Source: Eremophila alpestris peregrina
Lineage: Eukaryota > Chordata > Aves > Passeriformes > Alaudidae
NCBI GenBank assembly: GCA_009792885.1
Contig: WMCF01000003.1
Coordinates: forward strand, 19,682,477-19,746,476
Length of the DNA stretch: 64,000 nt
Reading direction: 5' to 3'
Shown: piece after piece, positions 25,045 to 39,339 of the stretch
Layout of the letters: every line of letters starts with the position of its first letter
Position numbering within the stretch: the first letter of the stretch is position 1
Translations under genes and position numbers: made by a program
Notes under the pieces: model-generated
The model's input: the letters and a program-made list of their open reading frames with translations, nothing else
The model's database searches: none
What the model was told of the DNA's origin: nothing

Positions 25045-28000
25045 ACTTGAAAAGCTGAAAATGTGTGCTTTAACCTTCCAGATCAATTCCCTGCCTGCCT
25101 TAGGGAAGCAACAGGGAAGAGTGTGTTGAAAGCAGTGGTGCTGGCCTACTGTAACCATGAACTTTCACTTCAGTAGTTCTAATGTTTGATATAGACATTT
25201 TGTTTTAACTCAGCTGTAATATTTCTATTGTAAAATCATAAGATTGATCAATGCCTTGGTTTTTTTTCCTGATCTGAAACCTGTGAACAGCCTTCAGAAA
25301 CCTGAAGAAACCTGGCTTCTTCTAGCTTTTCCTAAAAATGCATGTGGATGAGTTTGCTTCCTGTATTTCCATCCTGTGTCATAATGTGCAAGTCTGGTAC
25401 CTTGTTTTTATCAGGCAGGGCTATATAACCTTCTATATAAAATGATGAGAAGTCCTCCTGAGGCTAGTTAAATTATTGGTCCTTGTACTAAGTATCTCCT
25501 CTTGCAGTTAGAATCCTTTAACTTCTTGTGTAAAAGGGCAGTAGAGCATGGCAGCAATTTGGATCCTTGAGACTGCAAAGAGATTAGTCACAACTTCCTT
25601 CTCAGGCTTTTGGACCAGCCATTTTTGATGAACACAATCCCTGGTTTAGGTGCTAAAAATTAAAACTGTGTGTTTTATTTGCATACGCTTCCTATCTTCT
25701 TCCATGACTAGTGAAATTATACAGCAATCAAAATCCTATTGTTTTCCTCTATCTTAGAAATGATTGTGCCAAACACAGAGTATATTTTATGATTTCAGCC
25801 TTCTGTTCCTTTTATTAGAAAATATTCTGTTTCTGTCACTTTCATGTCACAACCTTTTAAAGGTGAGCTGTTTGGATAATTCCTTGCGGACAGCCAGTTC
25901 TATCTCTGCTTTCCCTTAAGATGAGACTGCAGTGAGGTTGGCAGTTGTTGGAATTTGAATTTCTAATGATAGTCAGAAGAAAAGGATCTCTGCATTAATG
26001 ACTATTCATTATACTTTTGAAATAATCATAAACTTTCAGTGGCTATTTCCAAGCTTAAAGGGTAAAAGTTGTGGCTGGCCAACCCACCATAGTGACACAC
26101 TGATAGCAGTTGGCAATTTGAAATTTGTTCGCACAAAACCCCTTGTGTTTCAGGGTTTAAAAATAATAATAAAAGTAAAATTAATTTAAAGAGCTGAATT
26201 GTGAATATTCAGGTAGAGATCAGGTCTTTTGTGAGACAAGGCAGGCTGCTGCTTTGTGGAAATCAGGGGTAATACTCTCTTTGTGTCCAATATTTGATCC
26301 TGCAGAAGAGCTGCTGGCGTGGCTCATTGTTTTTAACTGTCTCATTTCAGCTTGTTTGGGGCAGAAAATGGTCTAGTGATAAGAAAAGAATCCATTACTA
26401 AAAGCCGGCATGATCTGTGGCATCTAAAAAAAAAGGACAACAGATTTCACACCCATCTGCAAGATCACTGCAGCTGGGCATGGGTTTAGTGGCAGCAAGA
26501 ATAGTGTGGGTCTGAAAAATTCACACCTACAGTATTTCTTCACAGTTTTCCTGAAACTGTGTTCTTGTAGTAACAGGAGAAATGCAAACCCAAACTCTGA
26601 ATTTAGGTCATTTAATGCATGCTTCGATCCCACCCTCAAATTTTCAGTTTCTCAAAGCTGTTTCCTTAGTAATGTGTTGGAGTGCAGCATCCAATATGAA
26701 ATGGATTTTTTTTTAGCTGAAATGAGATTGGTGGTTCTACCTGAGATCTTAATTGCTTTTGGTTCACAACATAGTCTGTGTTGCTAGGTAGTACATAGTG
26801 CAGCACAACATCAGTCTGCTGAAATGAGTCTCAGGAGGGGAATAACAGAATTGGGGAGCTTGCAAATTAGGTGTGATGTACAATGGCAGAGAAGTGGTGC
26901 AGAAGTGGACTAAAATTGGCCTTCAACAGCTTCTTCTAGTCCAGGAATAAGGGAAACTGACACAGAGATAAATTTAACACAAGGGGTTAGAACTGCAGTA
27001 GCTGTCTGGACTGCAGGTCAGAGCTGAAGCAGGTCATCAGGGCTCTGTCTGAAGGTTTTAACAGCATCTGCCTTCTCTCTGCTGGACTTCTAGTGTATGA
27101 GCTTGCCTTTCTGAGTGCTAAAAGATGCTCATATAAAAATATCTATCATATACTAAGTGTAAGGGTTTTCTATAGATTTCACAAGAAGTGAGAAGGATAC
27201 AGACTCTTTTTGCAGTTTCTGTTTGTAGATGATAACTCAGCTTTGTCAGCTCTGATGTTTTCCCTGAAAGGGCATGCTCAAGAGATAGAGCAAAAACACT
27301 GAGAAGAGAATGTTTTAAAAAGGGCACATACTAGATGAATATGTTGCTGACAGCCCCATTGTATTCTTAATAATCCATTTCACAAGAAGAAAAACTTACC
27401 GAGCACAGCCTTGAATTTATTTTACATCTATCATGTTTTGCAGTCCTGGTCCTGTCTCTGATTCGGATTTTTTAAGTTCTTCATCTCTCAGGTAAATTAA
27501 ATAGTAATGAAACGGCTGTGTGTTGCCTCTCAGAGTATTGCTTTTGTGTGAAAGACAGCAGTGTTCCATAAGACAGACATTAGATATACTCCTCTGGGGC
27601 AAAATACTTTTAAGTCTAAATGCCAGCCACTTGAGTGCAGCACCCATATTCTTCATGTGGTTTTCAGTGTTGGTCTCTGCTATTTTTGCTGAAAAGGTAT
27701 GTCCTGGCACAAAATAGACAAATGAGAATGTAACATCTGTGACATATAAGGGACAAAAATATGTACTTCAGACATTGCTAATTCAGAGTATTAGATGCAT
27801 TTGACCTGCAGTTGTTGAAAACTGCATCTCTCACATCCCTTTCATTCACTTAGTGTGGTAATTTTACCAAAAGAAAGTGGGCAAGACTTAGTGACATTTA
27901 ATGCTTGTGAATTCAGTGCTCCTTTTTGCTCAGAGTTTTATCATCTGTTTATTTAAATATTTTAAAAGTATTTCCTACTGAAAGATCTGTACAAAGAGTG

Positions 28001-31000
28001 GAGAGGTTTGTTTGTGTAAAACCTATGCTATCTCGTAGTCTTTCTCCTATTCCTTTTATCATTATTTTCTTTTCCTGCAGTACTTGGAAAAAAATGCACT
28101 TAGCTATGCCAGCCAGTATTTTTGTATTATAAGATGGCTATTATTTTGGTCCACTGATACATGTTAGTCTAGATACAGGCAGAAATTCTACATTAAAGGA
28201 ATGTGAAGCGTTTCACTTGTTCTAAAACTGCTTTGGTTAAACCTTTAGCCACTGGCTCTGTTCTGTATTATGATACTGCTTAGTAACATGTTCACATACT
28301 GCTGTAATTTCTCACAGATCAAGCTGCCTTGCTGCATTGGCTTTTATTTTTTCTGTGACAACATCTTAGGTGCTGGCCACAGTGCAAATCTCATGGTAGG
28401 GTCAGAAATAATTTCTTCTCAGGAGCGGTTCTGTAGTATTACTGTGATACCAATGACAAGCGTGGGTACAGTTGCATTTGTAGCAGTGGAACAAAGTATT
28501 TTCATCCCGACCGAAACTGCAGCATAATGGGATCTGTGGTTCGGCTGTGCTGTGCTCTGTGTTCAGCAGGTACCTGGGAAGTGTGGTGACGACAGGAAGG
28601 TGGGGTGAGAGCAGAGCTCCTCCTATCCTGCTCCAGTGCCTTGGCCTAATGCAGTGCTACAGCGGTGAAGGCTCCACACCAGGCAGCTGAGGCAGGTGGA
28701 GGGGGGAGGCTGTGGTGATCTTCTCTGCTGAGATGTGTAAAATGGATTTTTTCAAAAGCTTGTAAACAAATAAATCCACTGTGTTTTAGATTTTTTTAGA
28801 GTGGGAAAATCAGGGTTCACAAGTGTTGTGTAGTTGTCACGTGTTTTGCCTCCAGCTCGCTGATAATCTTTAAAAGTTAATGAGTGGTGGTTGGCCTTTG
28901 ATTGTATCTCGATGTAAAGTCACTCTTGTGTTGACAGCCCTTGATAATTAATTGTTAACAGACCAAACGTCTCTGTGTGAATCATTCACACCTTCATTTT
29001 CTAATGCCACCTGCCACCCAAAACCTTTTAGTTCTAGCTGGTCACAATACAAAACATTGCAGAAGTTTGAATATCTCCCCTGGTAACCTATGGGAATTAC
29101 TGTTTCCTCACACCAGTGTGCTTCTGTTATGGAACTTCATAGAGAGTGTGCCTCAGTGACACTGCTGTATCTGTGAGCCTGTAGGAGATAGAGGACCAAT
29201 TGAAGTTGTTAAGAGAACATACACAAACATTTAATAAAATCAATGTTCTGTGGGAGGTAATGATAGACTGCTTTTGCAGGCTTTTCTTTTCTGTTTCTAT
29301 TGACCTACATAATGTGTAATGAGGTAATTCCTTTGTAGCTGGGGTTATTCTTGGTTTTATTCCTTTTTTACAAGGGAAGTTATTGCTCTGGTATTTTTTG
29401 TATCACATCACATGTAGCAATTGTAATGTGGTAGTGTGAAACACTTTGTTTAGTTAACCTCAGATTAAATTAATTTTTCTTTGAAGTAATGGAAAAGCTT
29501 TGACTTTCCATCTTGGATGAAACTGTGGTTAAAGAGTTAAAATTTATCTTCTAGTGTGCTAGCGTAGCTTTCGTACCAAACAAAATTGATATTCTCTACT
29601 ATGTCTACAAACAAAAAAAACCCCACATGAAACCCCCTTATTTTCTGTGTTTAACCTCTGATGTCACTAGTTCTCAATAGAGTTTATTTAGACACTTGAG
29701 ATTATAAAACATTAAAATAAGATATATCTAAATAAAATATATTTAATAAAAATAATCATAAAACTGCTCCAGTGATGTAGACACTCAGATAATTCTAACT
29801 TCAAAAATTTCTGCAATGCAGGGAAAAAATATAAAGGCAGGAGGGCAAGTATAGAAGAACCGTGGGCACCAAAGTGTTCTGTCCAAGAGCAAATGAGAAC
29901 TGCATACACAAATGGGACCTGGACAATCCTCAATTCCCGTTCAGGAGGAGCCAGGAAAGAACAAGGAGTCAGCTGGGAGTTGCTTTGCTGTCTTTATGGC
30001 GTGATCTATAAGGCTGAGTCCACAAAGCACAGAGCCAATCTTGCATGCTTTTAGCAGGAGAATTAGCTTATAAATCTGCAGCTGCTGTCTGCAGAAGCAC
30101 AAGATGTGTGAGTTTACTTGCCAGGCTTTGGAGTTGTAGCTGGAGTTTTGCTTGAACTGGGAAATCAAGGTGTTGGGGAACACCAGGCAGATAGGTGAGA
30201 ATAGGCATGAAAAGTAGTTGAGCTGGAGCAATGCTTAATGTTACTGATCAGAGAGCTTCAGGTCAGCTGAGCAGGATCAGTGTGTGATGTTGTCAAAGGC
30301 ATTGGGAGCCCTTCTGCCCTAAGCATCTGCAGTGCTTTAAAGGGGCTTTGTCTCCACCCACACAAACTCTTAGCTGGGTCCAGCTGTTTACAGCTCTGAC
30401 TTCCCATGCACCTTTGAGGATCCTTTGTCCTGTGTGCCTCTGCCACCTTAAGGGTGAGGTGGATCTCTGAGAAACTGTTCTTCTTTTCAGTTTTGTTATG
30501 CTTCATCAGAGCTCAAATCCATATGTAATCCTCCTCTGGAAGAAGGTAGATGCCACCAAGGAACAAATGCGCTATGGTCACTTCTGTCGTTTCTGAAAAA
30601 CAATGTTAACGCTACATTAGAACCTCTAAAGCAATGCCCAGATGCCTTGGAGGGGTGTGGGGTATAAATGAGTATGAAAAGTGGGATTTGAAAGGCTCTT
30701 GATGGTAGGATTAAAGAAAAACTCAGTCATAACCTAATTATTAGATGAACGGATGAAGTTCATAATCAGATTGATTATCTGGCACTGAATGCCATTTAAA
30801 TTGATAACATGTGGCTTGTCAGTGCCTCTGGGTAATATATGGAGAGCAAGGTCTGAAATCAAAGTTTTTCATGCTCCTGAGAGTGACTTAACTGCTGAAC
30901 TATCCTTTCCCAGATCTGCTTACCAGTTACCAGAGTCACACGGTATTACTCATCCATCTTGCAAATGGGCTGTAAGGGCCAGTAAGCTGAGTTTTAGTCC

Positions 31001-34000
31001 TGAAGTACTGTTCTTTGTTGGTTTTCTTGGGGCTCCTGTCCCTATTGCATCTCTTCTGTGGATAAACTGAAGATGAGTTTTAGAGCCTGCAGTTCAGCTA
31101 AAATGACTTCTTTCAGTTCCAGGGAGGCTTCTTCTGTATTGGTGGTGGAATTATTCCATAGATGTCCCTACTTTAGCTCTGATTAGATTTTACAGACTAA
31201 TTTAATGCCATATATAAGAGGTACTGAAGACATGTCTGGTCAACTACTCTCTCCTGAGTCCTTGTGGAGTGTGAGATTGTCTCTACTGAATATTTATGAA
31301 GACTTACATTTTTTATTTCTGAATATTTATCCAGCAGTGGGTGCTCACACTCTTGCCTTGAAGAGGATGCCATATTCTCATTCTTCTAACTCTGGAAGCT
31401 TTTCATCATAGCAAGACTCGGTTCTCCCCAGAGTTATGTTCTTGCTAACATCTTGAATAGTACATTTTACTGCCTCTCCAAAGACACTTAGCAGGTATTG
31501 ATTGACAGGTTATTATCTTGCCATTTCATATCTTTACCTTCAAAACAACAAATATTTTTCTGTCTTCATTTGTCTGCTTCTGTGTGGGGTTTTTTTGGAT
31601 TTTAATGTTATTCACGGCTGCCTCTTTTCATTTTGCTTCATTTTATCTGAAGTCTCTTGACTTTGGGGAAAAGCTTGTTTAGCCCACTGCATACTGAGTC
31701 AGCAAATGAATTAATGGAACAATTTAGGGGGCCTGTATGCTTGCAGTACTGATTCCTACCTTGCCCCCCTTCATTGGACTAACTAAATTGATTTTCACCT
31801 GGAGTGATCTCAGGGGTACCATTTATACTTTGAGTAGATTGATGAAATTTAGACACAGTTTGTTAGTCCATGATTTGGTGGTTTTGTTTGCTTGGTTTTG
31901 TTTTGTTTTTCTTCTACATTTTCATGCTAAGCAAGCACTGCCATGCAAGTGACTGGAACTATCACCTTGTTCTTTTTCCTTGTGCAGACCATGTAGAGTC
32001 AGTGGATTTGATGCTTGACCTCAAGCAGAGTACAGAAATGTTCATGCCTCCAGTGGGGTAGCTGTGATTTAAGCAGCAAAGTTTGGGGACTCATTCTCAA
32101 AATCTCTTTCTGTCCTTAGGACAACTTATGTCCAAGCATATCCCTCATCTCTGCTGTTCCACCTTTCAATTTAAAAATTTAAGGCAAATAAAAAACCCAC
32201 TCCCAACAAAATCAAAACTCATTCTAGCTGCCCAATCCCCATGGGACATTATAGTTTTCTTGCGCCTTAATGAATGTTAGTAATTTTATGAATTATAACT
32301 TTGCAGCATGTCCTTCCCTTTGCCTGACAAAGGATTGGCTTTGACCATTTACATGGGTCAGGTTTCTCTGAAGCCTTTGAAAAGAAATACCAGCCTAGTG
32401 CAGCTTCTGCCTCACAAACGGGTTGGCATGCTCTCCCTACGTAGTGTGTTTTGTAAAGGAGCCCAGGCTTTCTCCTGAGTTACTGGTCTCAGCCAAAGAC
32501 TTTATCTGCCCTTGATGTGGAAGGACAGACATGTCTTCTAGCTGCCTGCAGAAAGGAGTGAACCTGGGGGCTTCCCAGACAACTGTACAAAAACCAGTTC
32601 TGTTCCCAGAGGAAGAACATAAGACATTCTCAGCCAAAGCTCTGATAAAGGAGTGCTGAAAGTAGAGGAGAGGATGAATGATCCAGAACTCTTCTTAAAG
32701 GTCTGTTGTGCAGCATAATGACCCATGGCCTGTTAAAAGCTATACAAAATGTTTAAGTGAAAACTGGGAAGAGAAGTGAATAGGAAAATAAACGTCATTT
32801 CTGTAGCTATTTCTGAACATAATTCTCCAATGCTCCCAGTAAAATTGTTCCAATTTCAGTCATTGTTGTGGATATTCAGTTCCCATTTGGACAACACAGG
32901 GAAGTGGTCAGCTGCCATCTGCTAGCAGAAGTATCAGCCTTCCCTGCAGTGTACACAGATGTGGCTGGAAGATCTCACTAAACAGCCAGATACTGCATGT
33001 GTGAACTCCAAGTAAAATTGATGAGAATGCCCCAGGAGTGTAGCTGTCTGGGAGTCATGCCCATCACCAAGCTGATTGCATCTGTGGGTCTCAGTGCTCT
33101 ACAGCCCTTAAAGAAATCTGAAGGATTGCTTTTGAGCATCTCTAATAGAAGAGGATGTGATTTGAAAGGCACTTCTGAAAGTATCTAGGTAAAAATAAGT
33201 GAAATATACTGTATAATGAAAAGCCTTTGAAAACTCCAGTGACGCATGTAGAGGGGTAATGTTCACTGCTTGTTTTCATCTTATTAAATGCATACTAGCA
33301 CTTGAATTGCATTGTTTTAACACCTCCAAATAGCACATACTCTGAAAAAGGAGAGTTGACATCACTGTAAGTGTTAGCAACTCTCAACTTGCACAGCATT
33401 ATCACTCTTACTGTGTATGAGCACATGAGTATACAGATAGGAGGGACTGCTGGGTCATTGAGTGTGCTCCTCCATAGCAGCAACAACTGTGTTAAACTCA
33501 GTAATAGTCACAGAAAATGAACTCCACATATTATGGGTGATAATATGCTTTTTATCAATGTAGTATGAATTGATAAACTGTAATAAAAGATCAGATATTG
33601 CAACTAAACTGTGCTGTGAAGCGGAGCTGGAAAGATTGAGGATATTACTAGAGTGTTAGACTGATGTATTTGCATAGTATTTATTAGGCAAAATTTGTAG
33701 GTTGTTCTAAGAATTAGACTGTATATCTCATTACAGAGAATAGCAAAAATCAATGCAAAAACACCTCCTGGCATCGTGACCAGACTGTGAGGTGGTGGCA
33801 CAGTATGGAGTTTCTCTCCAAATTCTTGTAAGTGATTTAACATCAAACCATGGGCAGGTCACAGCACTTAGGCTGCTGTCCATAGAACTGCAGTAAGAAC
33901 AGCAGCACATGGAGTGGTCCATTCCCTGGCATCTGTGAGCTTTGTTTGCCTTCTGCAGTGTTACTCTATGTGCATGTGTCCAGACCCCCACCCTCCTGCC

Positions 34001-35572
34001 CCATGGGAGGAAAACTTGGAGGCCAGAACATGAAATAGAATTTTATCTCACAACAGGTTGGCTCTAAAAAACAAGAGATGAGGTTGGGGAAAGTGCTTGG
34101 CAGTGGTTTTTCCTGAGCCCCAGGTTTTCTCAGTCTTGACTGGAGTCCTCTCTGCTCCCACAATTCCTGAACTCTTAAAGCTGCCTAGTCTCTCTCTCTG
34201 CAACTGTTTCACTAAGCTTTCCTACCTGACTTGCTCATATCTATCTTTTGCTGCTTTTGTACTGCATATCCATCCCCAAACCAGGCTTACCTTCCCATCT
34301 CCTTGCTTGAGCAATTAGTGTATATTCTCTGTCGAGAAGAGAATGAAAGTATGGAGTGGGAGGCTTGTGATGACAGCAAATCAAGTGCTCTCAAACACTG
34401 GAGTAAATAGAGAGTAGTTTTTGCTTGGGCTCTGCATAGGTGCTACCAAGGTCAAAATACTGCTCATTTGTAAATCTGTCCTGAAACACACACAGATGCC
34501 TACTGAGCGCCCAAATCATATGGAGATGAAATGGAAACAAATCTGCTTCCTAGTTTCTCAAATATAAAGTTAGCAGATGTGTGTATGTTTCTTCCTCATG
34601 CTGCAAAATCCCTTATGACAGTACTTGGGACAGAGTTACAGATATTTGCTGCCTTTTGAAATTGGTCTGTGTTTTCTTCCTCCTTTTGAACTTTTTCTGT
34701 ATTGGTATTTTTTGCCTACTGGATGAAAAAGTGACAAAAATAAAAGATGTTTTTTCTTCATCTTTGCCTTGGAAGTCTGACAGATAGGGACTCTTAAGCC
34801 CTGCACACCATTGCTAAATTATGATACATTATTGCTTATGTTTCTCTGCTCTCTTTTTCTGCTGCTAGGAGGATAGGGAGGTTAGGAGAAAACAAAGGTT
34901 CAGGCTGCTTTTGGAGGTGGGAAACCTGAGGAAGGAAGACCATGACTAAAGCAAGAGAAAAGGACACATTGTAAAGGGAAAGGAAAAGGTGCCCAGAGGT
35001 GAGACAGGGGGTCTGCACCAGCAGTCACAGAAGCAGGGTGTAAACACTGAAAGCAGTCCTGAAAGGAGGGTTAAGATGTGTTTGGAGCTTATCACTGGAG
35101 GCACAGGCAAGCTTGCAAATCCTGTTGAAGTGGTCACACAACAGAGTTTAACCTTGGCACATACTGAAGTGTTTTGTTAAAGCATTCAATTCACAAATGA
35201 GTGTCCATTTAACACACAGAAAAAATGCTGTGTACTATAGAGCTCTTCCAAGACAAGAGAGCTAACATGTACATATTTTGTTCTATTCCCTTTGGTGGGA
35301 TGGAGGCATTTGCCACGACTTCCTTGAAGCTGTGACGTGTTTCCATGTGGTGAGTGACCTGCTGGCTGGTGCCCCTGTGTGCAGTGGGATTTCTCAGCAG
35401 GGCAGGTGCACTCTGCTACGCTGGGTGCTACCCCAGCTCGAGTTCTCAGGCAAGGCTGAAACAAATGGTTTGATGTCTTGCTAACACATATACTCTTCTC
35501 AGGCTGTGGAATTGAAATGAAACCAATGATAAAGCCTAGGCATGCCAGAAAACTAAATAACAGCTGAAAGAC

Positions 35573-35645
35573 TATATATAAAAGATATATATATATAGGG
35601 AGAGAAAGGTTTTTTTTTTTTTGTATGCATAGGTATATATATATA
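35573..35645. repeat. compound TA microsatellite with internal poly-T
   Basis: TA-dinucleotide runs at 35573-35581, 35585-35597 and 35634-35645 flank a T13 run at 35610-35622. It is a simple-sequence locus, likely length-variable and prone to slippage or cruciform extrusion. Confidence 0.85.
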
Positions 35646-38600
35646 GATAAAGAAAGGGAAAGGAGTTATTTTCATGTGCAGATGGAGGAAGGGAAGACTG
35701 AAAGACTGCTTTGAAAGAACTGGGGATGTGGAGGAGGGGTAGGCATAATGTGCTTTTTTTTCCTGATGGAAATGAGAGTTCAGAATTTTGCTGTAACTTT
35801 TCTGAGCAAGAGCAGCAGTTGATTGATTGTGTTTTAATTAGGTGCTGTAGCGCTCACATGCTGTGGATGCATGTCTCTGAAAATTATGCCCTAAATTAAC
35901 TCAGTAGTAGAAAGACTTCCTTTTTAGTGCAGTTAACAAACCAAACAAAAACCCAAACAGAAAAATGCCCTTAATCTATATTCATCTGTGGACAATTTAA
36001 CTCCTAATTTAGTAATGTTACTTAAATTTTAAACTCATTTTCTGATGTGGTATATGAGCACCTTTTAATTTTTGGGTCACTTCAACAGTGATTTAGAAAA
36101 GCAGATTGCTAATAGGGTGTTTCAGACAGCAGTTAAATCCAGTTAAAGTGTGGGTGCCTTGAGTACATGTTGGTTTTAATACATGAATTTGACTCCTGTG
36201 AGCATGGGTTTTACAAACCTATGTGTCTTTAGAGAGCACCCATTATTCCTCAGAGAAACAGCAAAGGCAACAAGACGCTTTAGTTGAATAAAGTGTTAAA
36301 ACCAAAACATGTTAATGTAATAAGGTGTTAAATTATCTACTGAAATTTTGGGAAACCATTTTTACTCTTCTCAACACTGGAAAAAAAGTAGGATGACTTA
36401 TCTTTGTTTTGGGGGAATTTATAGTTCAATAATGCAGCATTCCCCAATAATACTGCCATGCTATTTTGTTCCCTCTAAAGATGATTTGGAAATGTAAATC
36501 TAAATTTTTTTAAATAAACCTGATCATGCTGAATTCAATGTCAGTAGTTTTCACAGGAAAACTGGTCTAGTCCATTGAAGCAGACATGGAGAATTTTTTT
36601 GAGTATTTATTCTTTCCAAATCCAGACCTCTTCATTCAAGAGATGAAGAAGTTAAAGCTTGTCAAGCTGTGGGATTCCCATCTGAATTTTAAGAAGCAAG
36701 CTAAAAAATTTGCAAACATTCTGCAGAAGAGATTTTAAATGTAGGTAATTATGTCAGGATTGTACATGAAAGTTACACTGAGGAGCAGAAGCTCCAAGTT
36801 CTTGGCACAGCCAAAGCTCTCAGGCTCACACGTTCCTTGCCTTGCTTTTGGCAATGAGGGGCTGATGAAATGGGGGTGATCTCACAGGACACAGGCTGAG
36901 TTTCAGATTTAAACAAGTTTATCCAGCTAGCCTGAATGCTGCAAGCCTGTGGTTCATCAGATGGTATGTTAGTCTTGGTAGCATTTTGTTTGTAATGAAT
37001 TAACTTCAAATATAGACAATCCTCAAACATCATCCTTCATATGTATATTTCGTGTGTACTGTGTGTAAGCAGAGGAGCAAAGAGTGCATTGGTAATGGAG
37101 AGAGAACAGCTTCCAGTGACTCCTCAGGTGTATGAACCTGATGTTTGTTTAATCCTGGAATGTTTATCAGTAGTACTGGAAAGACTCTTCCAGAATTTAA
37201 GTATTTTATCAGTTGGGAAGACAGTAAAGGAATTGTTTTCCAATCTCTGCTTTTATGGCATGCAGTTAAAATGGAGAAGTAGAATCCCTCCCCCTCCTCC
37301 TGATCCTGCCCTCTGGCAGAAAGGTCAGTAGATGTTTGTGATCTCTGTCATTTGTATCTAAATTCAGCTGGCATGCTCTGTTGACTTGTAAATTTGTAAT
37401 GGATCACAAGTTCATAAACAACAACAGCAATATAACATGGATGGAGGCCTAAATGCAAAGGGATTTGCAATGTCAGCTTTATTAATGTGCAAACTTCTCT
37501 CTAATATTTGTGATAGCTGATATTGCATATCTTTCCAATATTTCAATTACCATTGACAGGAAATTTGGCTTGTGACTTTTATCTGATTCAGTACTTTGAT
37601 TATAAATTGTGAAACAATTAATTTCTAGTGAGTGCTTCGGGGGGAAGTAGTATTTCCAGTGATTTGCCCTTGGAAGCAAAGGCTCCTTATTAATGGTTCC
37701 AGTTTTATTATTTGGTTAAAAACAAGCTTTTAGAATATACAATTCTCCTCTAGAAAAGTTGTTATTCACCCAAATGTAGCTTGTGGAGGTAGAGTGAAGG
37801 CTTTGAAATGGAGGATTAAAGATTATTTGTAGAGACCTTACTCAATGTATTCTAACTTTCTGAGATGTAGAGCTCTTTCAAGGATAGAAAATAAATGACT
37901 TTTCAGAGGTTGGATGAGAACTAATTCCATGTGTTGCTCTGGGTGATAAACATTGATTTCCTCTTCGATTGAAGAAGCTTAGAATGTGTGAAATCCTCTT
38001 TAAGACGAAGAGCTCCCAGTGCATCAGCAGGGCCAGCTTTTTCCACAGTTACTGCAGTTTACTGCAGTGCTCATGTTGTTGTGAGTTGAGCAAGGACTTT
38101 ATCTCAGTACAGAATTTTGCAGAGATTAACATGGAAAGCAAAACATCTTCCTTGTGGTACGCTTTTGGAAGGCATTCTGCATGTAGTTATTTTCCAGTTA
38201 TATTCTGAACTTTAAAATCAGTAGAAGCCTATCACTGTAATCTTCTCATGTGAAAAGATTAATTGATGATCATTTATTGAGAGCAAATTACAGCAATACT
38301 ATATTGGGTTTCTAAGGTAGGCAGATAGATGTCCACCTAATGCTTTTATTGACATTCTGTTTTAGGAGATGTCTTTTCTTTTCCTTACACCATACTAAAA
38401 TATATATATGGCATATATAGTAATTTTAATGAGCTAGATGCATTCCTGAATTTAAAAAAAATCTAGTGATAAGTTTTTTAATTCCAGGACAAATAAAATT
38501 ACTTATTACCTTTATAACCACTTCAACACTGGCTGGTATCTCAAGTTTTATGTTTGGTTCTCCCATAGGTGGTCACTGAACATGTACTTTAGCAGACTTT

Positions 38601-39339
38601 ATTTAAAAAAAGTCTCAGCAAAGCACTGTCATTAGTTAATATACTTTGTCTTCTGAAGAGGAAGTGATGACTTTTTATCAATTTCTCTAAAGTCAGATAA
38701 TATCAAAACAGGAGCTGTAGTAAGGATGGATGCATATATAATATGCACTTGACATCTCCGTGATGAAGTCTGTCTAAGTACTTCCTTTTTGTGGACATAA
38801 TTAAATGCCTGGATCCACCTGAGGTATAGAGAAACCAAAACCAAGTCTGTACTCATCTTTATCAGGAACAGAAGAATTAATTAATGCACAGTGAATACAG
38901 TGCAACTGTATTCAGAATCCCTATTTTTGCTGGTTATAGAAAGACTAAAACACTAGGTTTTTTGGTGCCTATCAAAATGTTCAACACTTGAATTTTTTAC
39001 CTGTGTGTTCATTTTAACTGTGAAGATACATCTGCTCATACATAAATGTACATTCCTGGATAAAATTTGATACAGAGGTCTTCTGATGAGGAGACAGTAG
39101 ATTGCTCTGTTTGTCTCTGCCAATATAAATGTCAATAACATGTTTAATAGTATCTGGGTATCATTTTGTGGTCAGTTTGAATGTCTGCCAAAGACCTGTT
39201 TTGCGAAATAAAGCAGAAGATTCCTGATGTACTATTTGAACCTGGAAAGGAGCTGAGTCTCCAGTGTGAAGAGTGTAAAATCAGGCTGCTTGCTGTACCC
39301 TCTGAGTCACTCTTGGAGAGAGGGAGATAGTTCTAGACC

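Larger units (their letters stand above)
20021..39339. other. long non-coding stretch, no supported gene
   Basis: About 19 kb with only short open frames, none with a recognised domain, and no recognisable transposon body. Contents worth marking: two small hairpins (24741-24790), a T20 run (25025-25044), a modestly GC-rich patch with several CpGs near 28415-28720, a TA microsatellite (35573-35645) and a short TA run (38399-38420). Some sub-segments with retained CpGs and homeodomain-type TAAT motifs (24425-24700, 28850-28985) could be conserved regulatory DNA, which cannot be shown from one sequence. Confidence 0.5.
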
